Below the pieces are notes generated by a model. That model was given only the letters and a program-made list of their open reading frames with translations, was not told the DNA's origin and ran no database searches. The position numbers were made by a program, and so were the translations under genes. A stretch of DNA of 64,000 bases from Labedaea rhizosphaerae (GTDB taxonomy: Bacteria > Actinomycetota > Actinomycetes > Mycobacteriales > Pseudonocardiaceae). The stretch lies in assembly GCF_004362825.1 (NCBI RefSeq), contig NZ_SNXZ01000002.1:1173365-1237364 (forward strand), given 5' to 3'. This document shows positions 1-8,025 of the stretch, piece by piece (position 1 is the stretch's first letter; every line of letters begins with the position of its first letter).

Positions 1-2
1 TC

Positions 3-560
3 GACGGGCTGCGCCTGGAGGGGGTCAAAGCGGTCGAGGACGTCGAGCAGCTGATGAGCTGGATCGACCCGATCCCACCCCCTGAAGGCGAGAAGAAGAC
101 CCCCGACTCCCCGCCGAAGGTGGTCGCCTCCGCCACCGCGGCACCCAGTGCGTCGGCCCCACCGGCGAAGAACTCCAAGGAAGAGGCGGCCACCAACCAG
201 TCGCCCAAGGGCACCGCCAAGGAGATCCAGCTCAAGCTGGGCAGCGGGCTCAGCTTCACCGTGTTGTTGAAGGGCGTGACCGCGAAGTACGTCCGGTTCA
301 CCAAGTCAGGGATCGCGAGCCGGGCGGACGTGAACCTCACGATGCAGGTGAAGGACAAGCCCCGGCACAAGACGAATCCGACCTCCGGCGGCCGGCCCGG
401 CGGCACGATCCACACCGCCAAGGCGGGCGACACGCTGGCCGGCATCGCCGTCTCGACCTACGGCACACCATCGGCGTGGCGGGACATCGCCGAGGCCAAC
501 GGGATCGACGATCCGATGCGGTTGCCGCCCGGCCGCGTGCTGTTCCTGGAGGGGGCATGA
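3..560 (+). CDS. eCIS tube-cap protein with C-terminal LysM domain (5' truncated)
   Basis: The frame is open to the window edge, so the ATG at 54 is internal and the N-terminus lies upstream. The first visible residues (VEDVEQLMSWIDPIPPPEG) resemble the middle of the Afp7/PVC7-type CIS tube protein that links the inner tube to the spike. A Pro/Ala/Lys-rich linker follows (about residues 25-60), then a beta-rich stretch with the family-like pattern VTAKYVRFTKSGIASRADVNL. The C-terminus is a LysM domain (HTAKAGDTLAGIAVSTYG, then WRDIAEANGIDDP). In this family the LysM is thought to dock on the spike hub rather than on peptidoglycan. The stop overlaps the next start as ATGA at 557-560, so the two genes are probably translationally coupled. 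The family call is from motif recognition and gene context. Confidence 0.8.
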   Translation, partial: DGLRLEGVKAVEDVEQLMSWIDPIPPPEGEKKTPDSPPKVVASATAAPSASAPPAKNSKEEAATNQSPKGTAKEIQLKLGSGLSFTVLLKGVTAKYVRFTKSGIASRADVNLTMQVKDKPRHKTNPTSGGRPGGTIHTAKAGDTLAGIAVSTYGTPSAWRDIAEANGIDDPMRLPPGRVLFLEGA

Positions 561-2428
561 CCACCGCAGCGGGGAGCCTGACCCGGGTCGCGCCCGCCAT
601 CTACGTGGGCAAGGGCCAGCGTCTGCTCGCCGCTGAGGACGGCAACCTGGTCGTGGACGTCGTGGTGGACCTGCACCTGCACCTGCCGGACATGTTCACC
701 ATCACCTTCCGCGACCCGCACGGCGACGTGGTGGCGCGCACCGGGCTGCTCATCGGCACGCCGGTGGCGATCGCGGGTGCGTCACCGATGTCGCCCACGG
801 TGCCCTACACGCTCATGGCGGGCGAGGTGACGGCGATCGAGGGGACCTTCGACGAGCGCTGCCACACGGTCATCCGCGGCTACAGCAAGGACCACCGGCT
901 GCAGCGCGCGGCCCGCACCAGGACGTTCGTGAACATGACCGACTCCGACATCGCCCGCAAGATCGCCACCGACGCGGGGTTGTTGATCGGCACCATCGAG
1001 TCGACGCGGACCACCCACGACCACCTCGGCCAGCTGAACGAGACCGACTGGGAGTTCCTCAGCGCGCGAGCGGCGCTGATCGGCTTCGAGTTCGGGATCG
1101 CGGACGACAAGTTCTTCTTCCGCAAGGCGTCCGGCACCACGGGATTGGGCCGGCCGGTGGAGCTGACCTACCCGAGCACCCTGCAGTCGTTCCACCCGAG
1201 GATCACCGCGGGCAACCTCGCGTCCGAGACCGAGGTGCGGGTGTGGGATCCCGTTGCCGCGAAGCTCACCAGCGCGAAGAAGCCGACCGCGACGACGTCG
1301 GTCACGCTGGCGAGCGCGACCCCCGCGGAGGCCGCCGGCGTGTTCGACAGCAAGCAGATGCCCGCGGCGGTGGCGGCCGCGAACCCCGCGCTGGGCGACC
1401 TCGGTCCGCCGCCCAGTGACCACGGCCACGTGTTCTCCGACCGGGGCCTGGCCATCGGCGGCGCGACCGGCGCGGCCTCCGACGAGGCACTGGCCGGTGC
1501 GCTCGAGCACGTCGCCAGCACGTTCGCCGAGGCACACGGCATCTGCATGGGCGACCCGCACCTGGCCGCGGGCGCCGCGGTGAAGATCGCCGGGGTGTCG
1601 ACCGTCTTCTGCGGCACCTGGGCGCTCACCCGGACCCAGCACGTGTTCGACGTCGACGGCTACCACACCCACTTCGAGGTCAGCGGCAGGCACGAACGTT
1701 CGCTGCTCGGGCTGGCCACCGGCGCCGCGGCGGGCCCGACGAGCCGCGTACCCGGCCTGGTCTGCGCGATCGTGTCCAACATCGCCGACCCGCAGCACAA
1801 AGGCCGCGTGAAGCTGACCATGCCGTGGCTTTCGCCGCAGTACGAGTCGGACTGGGCGCCGGTCGTGCAGCCCGGCGGCGGCAAGCGCAGCGGCGGGATG
1901 TTCATGCCCGAGGTGGGTGACGAGGTGCTCGCCGGGTTCGAGTTCGGCGACCCGTACCGGCCCTACGTGCTCGGCGGCGTCGTCAACAACAACAGCGCCT
2001 ACGACCTCGGTGGCGCGCCGGTCAAGGGTCAGGGCGGCAGCGCAGGCATCGCGTGGCGCGGGCTCGTGTCGAGTTCGGGCAACCGGCTCGCCTTCCACGA
2101 CGAGCTGCCGCCAGGCGAGGGCGGTGGGCCGCCGCAGGCCTCGGAGATCGTGCTCGGCACCAAGACCGCGTCGCTGGCCCTGGCCATCGACCAGGTCGCC
2201 GGAACCGTTGCGCTGACGTGCAAGCCGGCGCCGCCGGACAGCAAGTCAGCCAAGGGACAGCTGACCATCGAGTGCGGTGACGCCGGCGTGATCGACATCA
2301 AGACCGGGCCCGGCGGCACGGTCAACATCGACGGCGGCGCGCAGCTCAACCTCAAGGCGCAGGCCGCGGTGAAGATCGAGAGCAGCGGTGTCGTCGAAAT
2401 CAAGGGCAACCCCATCAAGCTGAACTGA
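557..2428 (+). CDS. VgrG/gpD-like spike protein of contractile injection system
   Basis: Predicted 623-residue trimeric spike (Afp8/PVC8, fused T4 gp27-gp5 type) at the tip of the injection machine. The N-terminal third is a gp27-like hub (DMFTITFRDPHGDVVARTG). About residues 385-480 form the gp5 OB-fold, with PGLVCAIVSNIADPQHKGRV and the typical KRSGGMFMPEVGDEVLAGFE and PYVLGGVVNNN. The C-terminus is a Gly/Val beta-helix needle (GGTVNIDGGAQLNLKAQAAV). The ATG at 557 overlaps the upstream stop and gives the expected N-terminus; an earlier in-frame start would run through the upstream gene. No separate PAAR tip gene follows, unlike many eCIS clusters. It lies 13 bp before the gp25 gene. Confidence 0.9.
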   Translation: MTTAAGSLTRVAPAIYVGKGQRLLAAEDGNLVVDVVVDLHLHLPDMFTITFRDPHGDVVARTGLLIGTPVAIAGASPMSPTVPYTLMAGEVTAIEGTFDERCHTVIRGYSKDHRLQRAARTRTFVNMTDSDIARKIATDAGLLIGTIESTRTTHDHLGQLNETDWEFLSARAALIGFEFGIADDKFFFRKASGTTGLGRPVELTYPSTLQSFHPRITAGNLASETEVRVWDPVAAKLTSAKKPTATTSVTLASATPAEAAGVFDSKQMPAAVAAANPALGDLGPPPSDHGHVFSDRGLAIGGATGAASDEALAGALEHVASTFAEAHGICMGDPHLAAGAAVKIAGVSTVFCGTWALTRTQHVFDVDGYHTHFEVSGRHERSLLGLATGAAAGPTSRVPGLVCAIVSNIADPQHKGRVKLTMPWLSPQYESDWAPVVQPGGGKRSGGMFMPEVGDEVLAGFEFGDPYRPYVLGGVVNNNSAYDLGGAPVKGQGGSAGIAWRGLVSSSGNRLAFHDELPPGEGGGPPQASEIVLGTKTASLALAIDQVAGTVALTCKPAPPDSKSAKGQLTIECGDAGVIDIKTGPGGTVNIDGGAQLNLKAQAAVKIESSGVVEIKGNPIKLN

Positions 2429-2441
2429 GGGAGGCACAGCG

Positions 2442-2855
2442 GTGATCACGAACTCGACCGATTTCATCGGCGCGGGGTGGAACTTCCCCATGGAGATCAA
2501 CGTGAACGGCGAATTCGCGCTCGCCAAGGGCACCCACAAGATCGAGCAGGCGATGCACCTGATCCTCGCCACCTACCCCGGCGAACGCCCGATGCGCCCG
2601 GAGTTCGGTTCACGCCTGCGGGACTTCGTGTTCCAGCCGACCACTTTGGACAATGCGGCCGACGTGGGCCGCGAGGTGACCCGCTCGCTGGAGCGCTGGG
2701 AACCGCGGGTGACGATCAAACAGGTCGACGTGGTGCCCGACCCGGTCGACGTCGGCCTGCTGCACATCGACATCCACTACCTGGTCAAGGCCACCAACGA
2801 CGAGCGGAACCTGGTTTTCCCGTTCTACACCATTCCCGAGACCGAAGGGGTGTGA
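2442..2855 (+). CDS. GPW/gp25 family baseplate wedge protein
   Basis: A 137-residue protein of the gp25/Afp9 family, which attaches the first sheath ring to the baseplate and shares a fold with the sheath handshake domain. Visible family features are FALAKGTHKIEQAMHLILAT near the N-terminus, then the hallmark PGERPMRPEFGSRLRDFVF, followed by LERWEPRVTIKQVDV. Length matches the family. A purine-rich stretch (GAGGGAGGC) precedes the start. The baseplate J gene follows 4 bp downstream in the same operon. Confidence 0.92.
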   Translation: MITNSTDFIGAGWNFPMEINVNGEFALAKGTHKIEQAMHLILATYPGERPMRPEFGSRLRDFVFQPTTLDNAADVGREVTRSLERWEPRVTIKQVDVVPDPVDVGLLHIDIHYLVKATNDERNLVFPFYTIPETEGV

Positions 2856-2859
2856 CGAG

Positions 2860-4821
2860 ATGGCGCTGCCCACCCCGAACCTCGACGACCGGCGTTTCCA
2901 GGACCTCGTCGACGACGCCAAGCGGATGGTGCAACGACGCTGTCCGGAGTGGACGGACCACAACGTGTCCGACCCGGGCGTGACGCTGATCGAGACCTTC
3001 GCCTACATGACCGACCAGCTGCTCTACCGGCTCAACCGGGTGCCCGACCGGCTGCACGTGACGTTCCTCGACCTGATCGGGCTGCGCATCCTGCCGCCGA
3101 CCGCCGCGCGCGCCGACGTGACCTTCTGGCTCTCCGCGCCCGCCGAGAACCCGATGACGATCCCGGTCGGCACCCAGGTCGGCACCGTCCGGACCGAGAC
3201 CGAAGAGTCCATTGTGTACTCGACGAGCGGGCCGCTGAAGGTGGTGCCGTGCTCCTTGGCCGCGATCCGGACCGGCACCGAGAGCGGTGACGCCGAGGAG
3301 CAGGTCGACCGGACCTCGATGCTCGCCGACCGCGTGCCGTTCGCCGCGTTCGCCGACGTGCCCGGCCCGGGTGATCACCTGCTGGTCGGGTTGACCACGC
3401 CGGTGCCGCGGTGCGCCGTGCGCATGGACTTCAGCGGCACCGTGCAGGGCATCGGGGTGCACCCCGACCACCCGCCGCTGGTGTGGGAGGCGTGGACCGG
3501 CGAGGGCTGGACCGAGTGCGAGCTCAGCGCCGACGAGACCGGCGGGCTCAACCGGTCGGGCCAGGTGGTCGTGCACGTCCCGGCCGGGCACGAGGCGAGC
3601 ATCGTCGACGGCGTGCGCGCGGCCTGGCTGCGCGCCCGGGTCACCGAGCCCGAGGAGGGCCTGCCGCCGTACTCGGCGTCGCCCACCGTCGAGGCGTTCT
3701 CCGCGTGCACGGTGGGGGTGACCGGCGAGACCATCCACGCCGAGGTGATCACCCACGAGGTGCTCGGCAACTCCGAAGGCGTCGCCGGTCAGGTGTTCCG
3801 GTTGCAGCACCGGCCGGTGCTCGCCGGCGTCGGCGACCCGGTGCTCGAGGTCAGCTCCACCGAGGGCTGGGTCGAGTGGCGGCCGGTCGACGCGTTCGCC
3901 GACAGCGGCCCGGACGACCGGCACTTCCTGCTCGACGCGTTCGCGGGCGAGGTCCTGCTCGGACCCGTGGTCCGCGGCGCCGACGGCACGCTGCACCACC
4001 ACGGCGCGGTCCCGCCGAAGGGTGCGGTGCTGCGCCTGCGGCAGTACGCGATCGGCGGCGGCGCGCGCGGCAACGTCGGGGTGGGCGCGATCAGCACGCT
4101 CAAGTCGTCGATCCCGTTCGTCGCGCGGGTGGAGAACCGGCACTCCGGGCACGGCGGCATCGACGGGGAAACGTTGGAGGAAGCCAAGAACCGGGGCCCG
4201 CTGCTGATGCGCACGCGCAGCCGCGCGGTGACCGCCGAGGACTACGAGGTGCTGGCCCGCGAGGCGGTGCCGGAGGCGGCGCGGGTCCGGTGCATCACCG
4301 CCGGCGAGGCCGGTGTGCACGCCGGGTGCGTGAAGGTGCTCGTGGTGCCCGCCGCGGCGGTCGACAACGGGCGGGTCCGGTTCGTCGACCTGGTGCCGCC
4401 CGAGGACCTGCTCGCGCGGCTGGCCGACCGGCTGGAGCAGGTGCGGCTGATCGGGACGCAGGTGCTGGTGGAACCGCCGCGCTACCGGGGCGTCACCGTG
4501 GTGGCCCGGTTGATCGCGCGGCCCCGGGTGAACATGGCCCGGGTGCGTGACGACGCGCTGAACGACCTCTACCGGTTCCTGAACCCGCTCGCTGGGGGTG
4601 GCCCGGACCGCACCGGCTGGCCCTTCGGCCGGTCGGTGCGCACCGGGGACGTGTACTCGGTGCTGCAACAGGTGCGTGGCGTCGAGTCGGTCGAGGACGT
4701 GCGCCTGTTCACCGCGAACCCCGTGACCGGCGAGCGCGGTGACGAGGCCGACCGCATCGACCTCGAGGCCAACAGCCTCGTCTTCTCTTTCGAGCACCAG
4801 GTCCGGGTCGAGGAGCACTGA
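2860..4821 (+). CDS. Baseplate J-like wedge protein (Afp11/gp6-like)
   Basis: A 653-residue putative baseplate assembly protein that would form the wedge ring around the spike. The N-terminus contains the family pattern CPEWTDHNVSDPGVTLIETF and YMTDQLLYRLNRVPDRLHV, as in phage gpJ and eCIS Afp11. The C-terminal half carries AVTAEDYEVLAREAVPEAAR, typical of the J core, and ends with VRGVESVEDVRLF. The protein is compact compared with the long Afp11 of Serratia, as is common in actinobacterial eCIS. Its TGA shares one base with the next ATG (TGATG), so it is coupled to the zinc-ribbon gene. Confidence 0.9.
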   Translation: MALPTPNLDDRRFQDLVDDAKRMVQRRCPEWTDHNVSDPGVTLIETFAYMTDQLLYRLNRVPDRLHVTFLDLIGLRILPPTAARADVTFWLSAPAENPMTIPVGTQVGTVRTETEESIVYSTSGPLKVVPCSLAAIRTGTESGDAEEQVDRTSMLADRVPFAAFADVPGPGDHLLVGLTTPVPRCAVRMDFSGTVQGIGVHPDHPPLVWEAWTGEGWTECELSADETGGLNRSGQVVVHVPAGHEASIVDGVRAAWLRARVTEPEEGLPPYSASPTVEAFSACTVGVTGETIHAEVITHEVLGNSEGVAGQVFRLQHRPVLAGVGDPVLEVSSTEGWVEWRPVDAFADSGPDDRHFLLDAFAGEVLLGPVVRGADGTLHHHGAVPPKGAVLRLRQYAIGGGARGNVGVGAISTLKSSIPFVARVENRHSGHGGIDGETLEEAKNRGPLLMRTRSRAVTAEDYEVLAREAVPEAARVRCITAGEAGVHAGCVKVLVVPAAAVDNGRVRFVDLVPPEDLLARLADRLEQVRLIGTQVLVEPPRYRGVTVVARLIARPRVNMARVRDDALNDLYRFLNPLAGGGPDRTGWPFGRSVRTGDVYSVLQQVRGVESVEDVRLFTANPVTGERGDEADRIDLEANSLVFSFEHQVRVEEH

Positions 4822-6440
4822 TGGTCATCTGCCGAGATTGTGGACACCACAACGACGACAAGGACATGTTCTGCGGGTCGTGCGGGCATTTCCTCGAGTG
4901 GACCGGCGAGAAGGTCCAGGTGAAGGTCGACGAGGAACTGGTCAAGGAAGTCGAGGAGGAGCAGGCCGCCGCGCCCAAAGGCGGGTTCCTGCACCGGATG
5001 CACCGCAAGGCCGTCGCCATCGTCAGCGGGCCCGGCATGTTGACCGATGACGAGGCGTTGCACGGCAAGAAGGACGCCGGTGGTGCTGGGGCCGCCAAGC
5101 CGGGTCCGCCGGGTGCGCCCGCGCCGCCCGGCGCGCCCAAGCCACCTGGTCCGCCTGGCCCGCCGAAGCCACCCGGTCCCCCTGGGGCCGCCGGGCCGCC
5201 CAAGCCGCCTGGACCACCGGCGCCACCGAAGCCGCCCGGTCCGCCGGCGCCACCCAAGCCGCCCGGCCCACCGCCGGGTGCGGCGGGTCCGCCGAAGCCA
5301 CCCGGTCCGCCCAAGCCGCCCGGACCTCCGCCGGGCGCGGCCGGTCCGCCCGCGCCGCCTGGCCCGCCCAAGCCGCCGGCTCCCCCGGCAGCCCCTGGAC
5401 CACCTGCGCCGCCGAAACCACCAGGCCCGCCGAAGCCACCCGCGGCCGCAGGTCCGCCGAAGCCCCCGGCTCCCCCGGCTTCCCCTGCACCCTCGGCTCC
5501 TTCGGCCGAGGACAAGGGCGCGGAGGCGTTGGTGGCGCCGGTGACCAAGGCACTGGACCTGCCCGCGGATGCCACCGACGAGTCCACAACGGACGGTGAG
5601 CTGGTGCCGCAGGCCGCGCGGACCAAGCCGCCCGCGGTCACCAAGCGCCCGCCGACGCGCAAGCTCAGCGCGGGCGACCTGGTTTGCGGGCAGTGCGGCG
5701 AGGGCAACAAGCAGTCCCGCAAGTTCTGCAGCCGGTGCGGGGAGTCGCTGGCCACCGCCGAGACGGTGAAGCTGAAGTGGTGGCAGCGGCTGATCCCCAA
5801 GCGGCGCAAGGCGAAGGTGCTCGCCGCCGGGACGCGACCGAGCTCGCCGAACGCCGCCAAGGGCCGCACCGCGGTGCGCTCGGTCGGCCGCAAGGTGCGA
5901 GCGCTGATCGGGGTGATCGTGCTGACCGGCGGCATGCTCGTCGGGTTGTACCCGCCGGCACGCACGTGGATGGTCAACCAGGTGAACGCGGTGAAGGCGA
6001 AGCTCACGGGCGTGGCCGAGACCGCGCTCAGCCCCGTGCACCCGGCGAGCGTCAAGGGCAACGCGCAGGTCAAGGGGCACCCGGCGAAGTTCGCGCTGGA
6101 CGAGTTCAAGAACACCTACTGGCTCGCGCCGTGGAGCGACACGAAGCACCCGATCCTCACCGTGCGCCTGCAGCACAAGGTCGCGTTGAAGAAGCTGATC
6201 GTGTTCAGCGGGGCCAGTGGGGCGTTCATCACGCACGACCGTCCGCAGACGCTGCACCTGACCTACTCCAACGAGAAGTCGGAGACGGTGGTGCTGAAGG
6301 ACACGTCCGAACAGCAGGAGCTCACCCTCAACGACGGGCTGGGTGTCGACGTGGTGCAGATCGAGGTGACCGGCGTCTTCCCCGCGCAGGGGGCGAAGGA
6401 CGTGGCGCTGACCGAGGTGGAGATGTTCGGCATCGGCTGA
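4821..6440 (+). CDS. Double zinc-ribbon, Pro/Gly-rich single-pass membrane protein of the eCIS cluster
   Basis: 539 residues. An N-terminal zinc ribbon (Cys 4, 7, 18, 21) is followed by a long low-complexity tract of PPKPPGPP-type repeats (about 90-235). A second zinc ribbon follows (Cys 289, 292, 303, 306), then a basic stretch and one transmembrane helix at about 361-380 (ALIGVIVLTGGMLVG). The C-terminal domain (about 400-539) resembles a discoidin/carbohydrate-binding-type beta-sandwich. By the positive-inside rule the ribbons and proline arm are cytoplasmic and the C-domain is outside. The gene sits between baseplate J and tail protein I, one base overlapping the former. Streptomyces eCIS has been reported to use a membrane protein (CisA) with a disordered cytoplasmic arm and outer carbohydrate-binding-like domain to anchor particles. 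A similar role is inferred here from architecture only. Confidence 0.75.
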   Translation: MVICRDCGHHNDDKDMFCGSCGHFLEWTGEKVQVKVDEELVKEVEEEQAAAPKGGFLHRMHRKAVAIVSGPGMLTDDEALHGKKDAGGAGAAKPGPPGAPAPPGAPKPPGPPGPPKPPGPPGAAGPPKPPGPPAPPKPPGPPAPPKPPGPPPGAAGPPKPPGPPKPPGPPPGAAGPPAPPGPPKPPAPPAAPGPPAPPKPPGPPKPPAAAGPPKPPAPPASPAPSAPSAEDKGAEALVAPVTKALDLPADATDESTTDGELVPQAARTKPPAVTKRPPTRKLSAGDLVCGQCGEGNKQSRKFCSRCGESLATAETVKLKWWQRLIPKRRKAKVLAAGTRPSSPNAAKGRTAVRSVGRKVRALIGVIVLTGGMLVGLYPPARTWMVNQVNAVKAKLTGVAETALSPVHPASVKGNAQVKGHPAKFALDEFKNTYWLAPWSDTKHPILTVRLQHKVALKKLIVFSGASGAFITHDRPQTLHLTYSNEKSETVVLKDTSEQQELTLNDGLGVDVVQIEVTGVFPAQGAKDVALTEVEMFGIG

Positions 6441-6450
6441 GAGGATTCCC

Positions 6451-7017
6451 ATGCGTGGCACGGTGATCGGCCTGGAGACGCCGCACCCGATCGGCGCGAC
6501 GCTGCCCGCGATCCTGCAGGAGGACCCGTTGACGATGCGGCTCACCGCCGCCTTCGACGACGTGCTCGCGCCGGTGATCGCAACGCTCGACTCGCTGTAC
6601 GCCTACGTCGATCCCCGGCTCGCGCCCGCGGACTTCCTGGAGTGGCTCGCGAGCTGGGTGGGCGTGACCCTGGACGAGAACTGGCCGATGGAACGCAAGC
6701 GGGTGACGGTGCTGCTCGCGATCGAGCTGTACCAGTCGCGCGGCACGCTGGCCGGCCTGCAGCGACACCTGGAGGTGGTGACGGGCGGCCTGGTCGAGCT
6801 CCACGACAGCGGCGGGGTCCGCTGGTCGACGGCCCCGGACGGTGAGTTCCCGGAGTCTCCGGCGCCGCGGCTGGCGGTGCGGGTGACCGGCCCGGACTCG
6901 CCGAAGGTGCGGCACTCGGTGGTGGATGCGGTGGTGTGCGCCGCCAAGCCGGCACATGTGGTGCATCGGGTCGAGCTGTACGGCGAGCCCGGGGACCAAG
7001 AACCCTTGACGCAGTGA
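6451..7017 (+). CDS. Phage tail protein I-like baseplate protein (TIGR02242-like)
   Basis: 188 residues. Family pattern visible: DPLTMRLTAAFDDVLAPVIA, then YVDPRLAPADFLEWLASWVG and a basic RKRVTVLLAIELYQSRGTLA, followed by LQRHLEVVTG. This is the tail-protein-domain family found after baseplate J in actinobacterial and cyanobacterial eCIS, thought to be a baseplate/peripheral component. It lies 10 bp after the zinc-ribbon gene and is the last gene of the uninterrupted run. The IS element begins 33 bp after its stop. It appears intact. Confidence 0.85.
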   Translation: MRGTVIGLETPHPIGATLPAILQEDPLTMRLTAAFDDVLAPVIATLDSLYAYVDPRLAPADFLEWLASWVGVTLDENWPMERKRVTVLLAIELYQSRGTLAGLQRHLEVVTGGLVELHDSGGVRWSTAPDGEFPESPAPRLAVRVTGPDSPKVRHSVVDAVVCAAKPAHVVHRVELYGEPGDQEPLTQ

Positions 7018-7055
7018 GTTGCCGGTTGGGTGGGTGGTGCAGTGAGTAAGGGCTC

Positions 7056-7919
7056 CTAACAGATTGAGTGGTTCTTGAGTCGGCGCCAGCAGATGATGCT
7101 GCAGCCCAAGCTGAGGACAGCTTCGTGGATGTCGTCGTGGACGTCCCAGCGGATGCGCAGCCGGCGGAACCAGTGCAGCAAGGCGAAGCATCCTTCGACG
7201 ACCCAGCGGTGGACACCGAGTCCGGAACCGTGGACGACCCCACGGCGGGCGATGACCGGGCGGATGCCCTTGGCGCGGACCAGCTTGCGGTACTTGTCGT
7301 GGTCATAGGCCCGGTCGGCCAGCACCTGGTCGGGGCGCTGCCGGGGCCGGCCTCGGCGACCGCGAACAGGAGGGATGGCCTCGATCAGCGGGATGAGCTG
7401 GGTGACGTCGTGGCGGTTGCCGCCGGTCAACAGCGCCGCCAGTGGGATGCCGGTGCCGTCGGTGATCACGTGATGTTTCGAGCCGGTCCGGGCACGGTCG
7501 ACCGGGCTCGGACCGGTTTTGGGCCGCCCTTCACCGCCCGCACATGTGACCCGTCCGCGGCGGCCCGTGACCAGTCGATCAGGCCCGCGGCATGCAGCTT
7601 CACCAGTAGCACCTCGTGCAGGCGAGGCCACACCCGGCATCGGTCCACTTCCGCAACCGACGCCAGCACGTCATCCCCGAGCCGTAGCCGAGTTCCTGGG
7701 GCAAGAACTCCCACGGCAGGCCGGTGTAGAGCACGAACAAGATCCCGCCGCGCACAACGCCTGCCGGTCATCCAACCGCTTACGACCGGGATGCCGGTAC
7801 CGGCGCTGCACTTGCGGCAACAGAGGCTCGATCAACTCCCCCAGGCCGTCGTCGACCTCCCACGGCCGCCGCTGCGCCACCCCAACCCACCCCCAGAAGA
7901 TCAACAGTATGGGCAGCAT
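7056..7919 (-). pseudogene. IS5-family DDE transposase, frame-disrupted
   Basis: Three changes of reading frame are needed to rebuild one protein. The N-terminal part (LIEPLLPQVQRRYRHPGRKR) is in one frame until about 7757. GILFVLYTGLPWEFLPQELG continues in a second frame until about 7650. VWPRLHEVLLVKLHAAGLID continues in a third until the slippery site at 7517-7523. The catalytic part (KHHVITDGTGIPLAALLTGG, VLADRAYDHDKYRK, then RWVVEGCFALLHWFRRLRIR with the final Glu) is in the frame that stops at 7056. The last shift is probably programmed; the first two look like indel damage or sequencing errors. Start assignment is uncertain. Confidence 0.8.
7517..7523 (-). other. Programmed -1 frameshift heptamer C-CCA-AAA between orfA and orfB of the IS
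   Basis: On the minus strand the codons GGC CCA AAA contain the canonical X-XXY-YYZ slippery heptamer CCCAAAA. A -1 slip here joins GSHVRAVKGGPK to TGPSPVDRARTGSKHHV, which is exactly the join needed for a full DDE transposase. This matches the known expression strategy of IS427-group elements. Confidence 0.8.
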
Positions 7920-8025
7920 CCAACCACACCAAGATCATTCTGTTAGCAGTCCTAATTGGCCACCGTAGGCTAAGCCGCCAACAACAGCGGCTGGGCAGAG
8001 GCCGCGGCGGACACAGCGCGCGCCG

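Larger units (their letters stand above)
7051..7952. mobile_element. IS5-family (IS427-like) insertion sequence, degenerate
   Basis: An element of about 0.9 kb bounded by imperfect terminal inverted repeats. The left end begins GGCTCCTAACAGATTGA (7051-7067). The right end, read on the minus strand, is GGACTGCTAACAGAATGA (7952-7935). TA dinucleotides flank both sides, possibly the 2-bp target duplication used by this group, though this is short evidence. Inside is one transposase region on the minus strand. It is inserted just behind the eCIS tail gene. The size and split orfA/orfB organisation fit the IS427 group of IS5. Confidence 0.8.

Noticed and set aside
2785-4818. Long reverse-strand open frame opposite the baseplate J gene
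   Set aside because: Low-complexity His/Arg/Val/Asp product typical of the antisense of a GC-rich gene; the plus-strand frame has clear family motifs.
5080-5510. Collagen-like triple-helix domain
   Set aside because: Proline repeats are PPKPPGPP rather than regular Gly-X-Y, and they lie on the cytoplasmic side, so a flexible or polyproline arm is more likely.
4709-6115. Reverse-strand Gly/Ala/Phe-rich open frame resembling a PE-PGRS or silk-like protein
   Set aside because: It is the exact antisense of the PPG repeats of the zinc-ribbon protein; no ribosome-binding site or independent motif.
1-7017. Prophage
   Set aside because: No capsid, portal, terminase, integrase or lysis genes are seen; the baseplate set and zinc-ribbon membrane protein fit eCIS.
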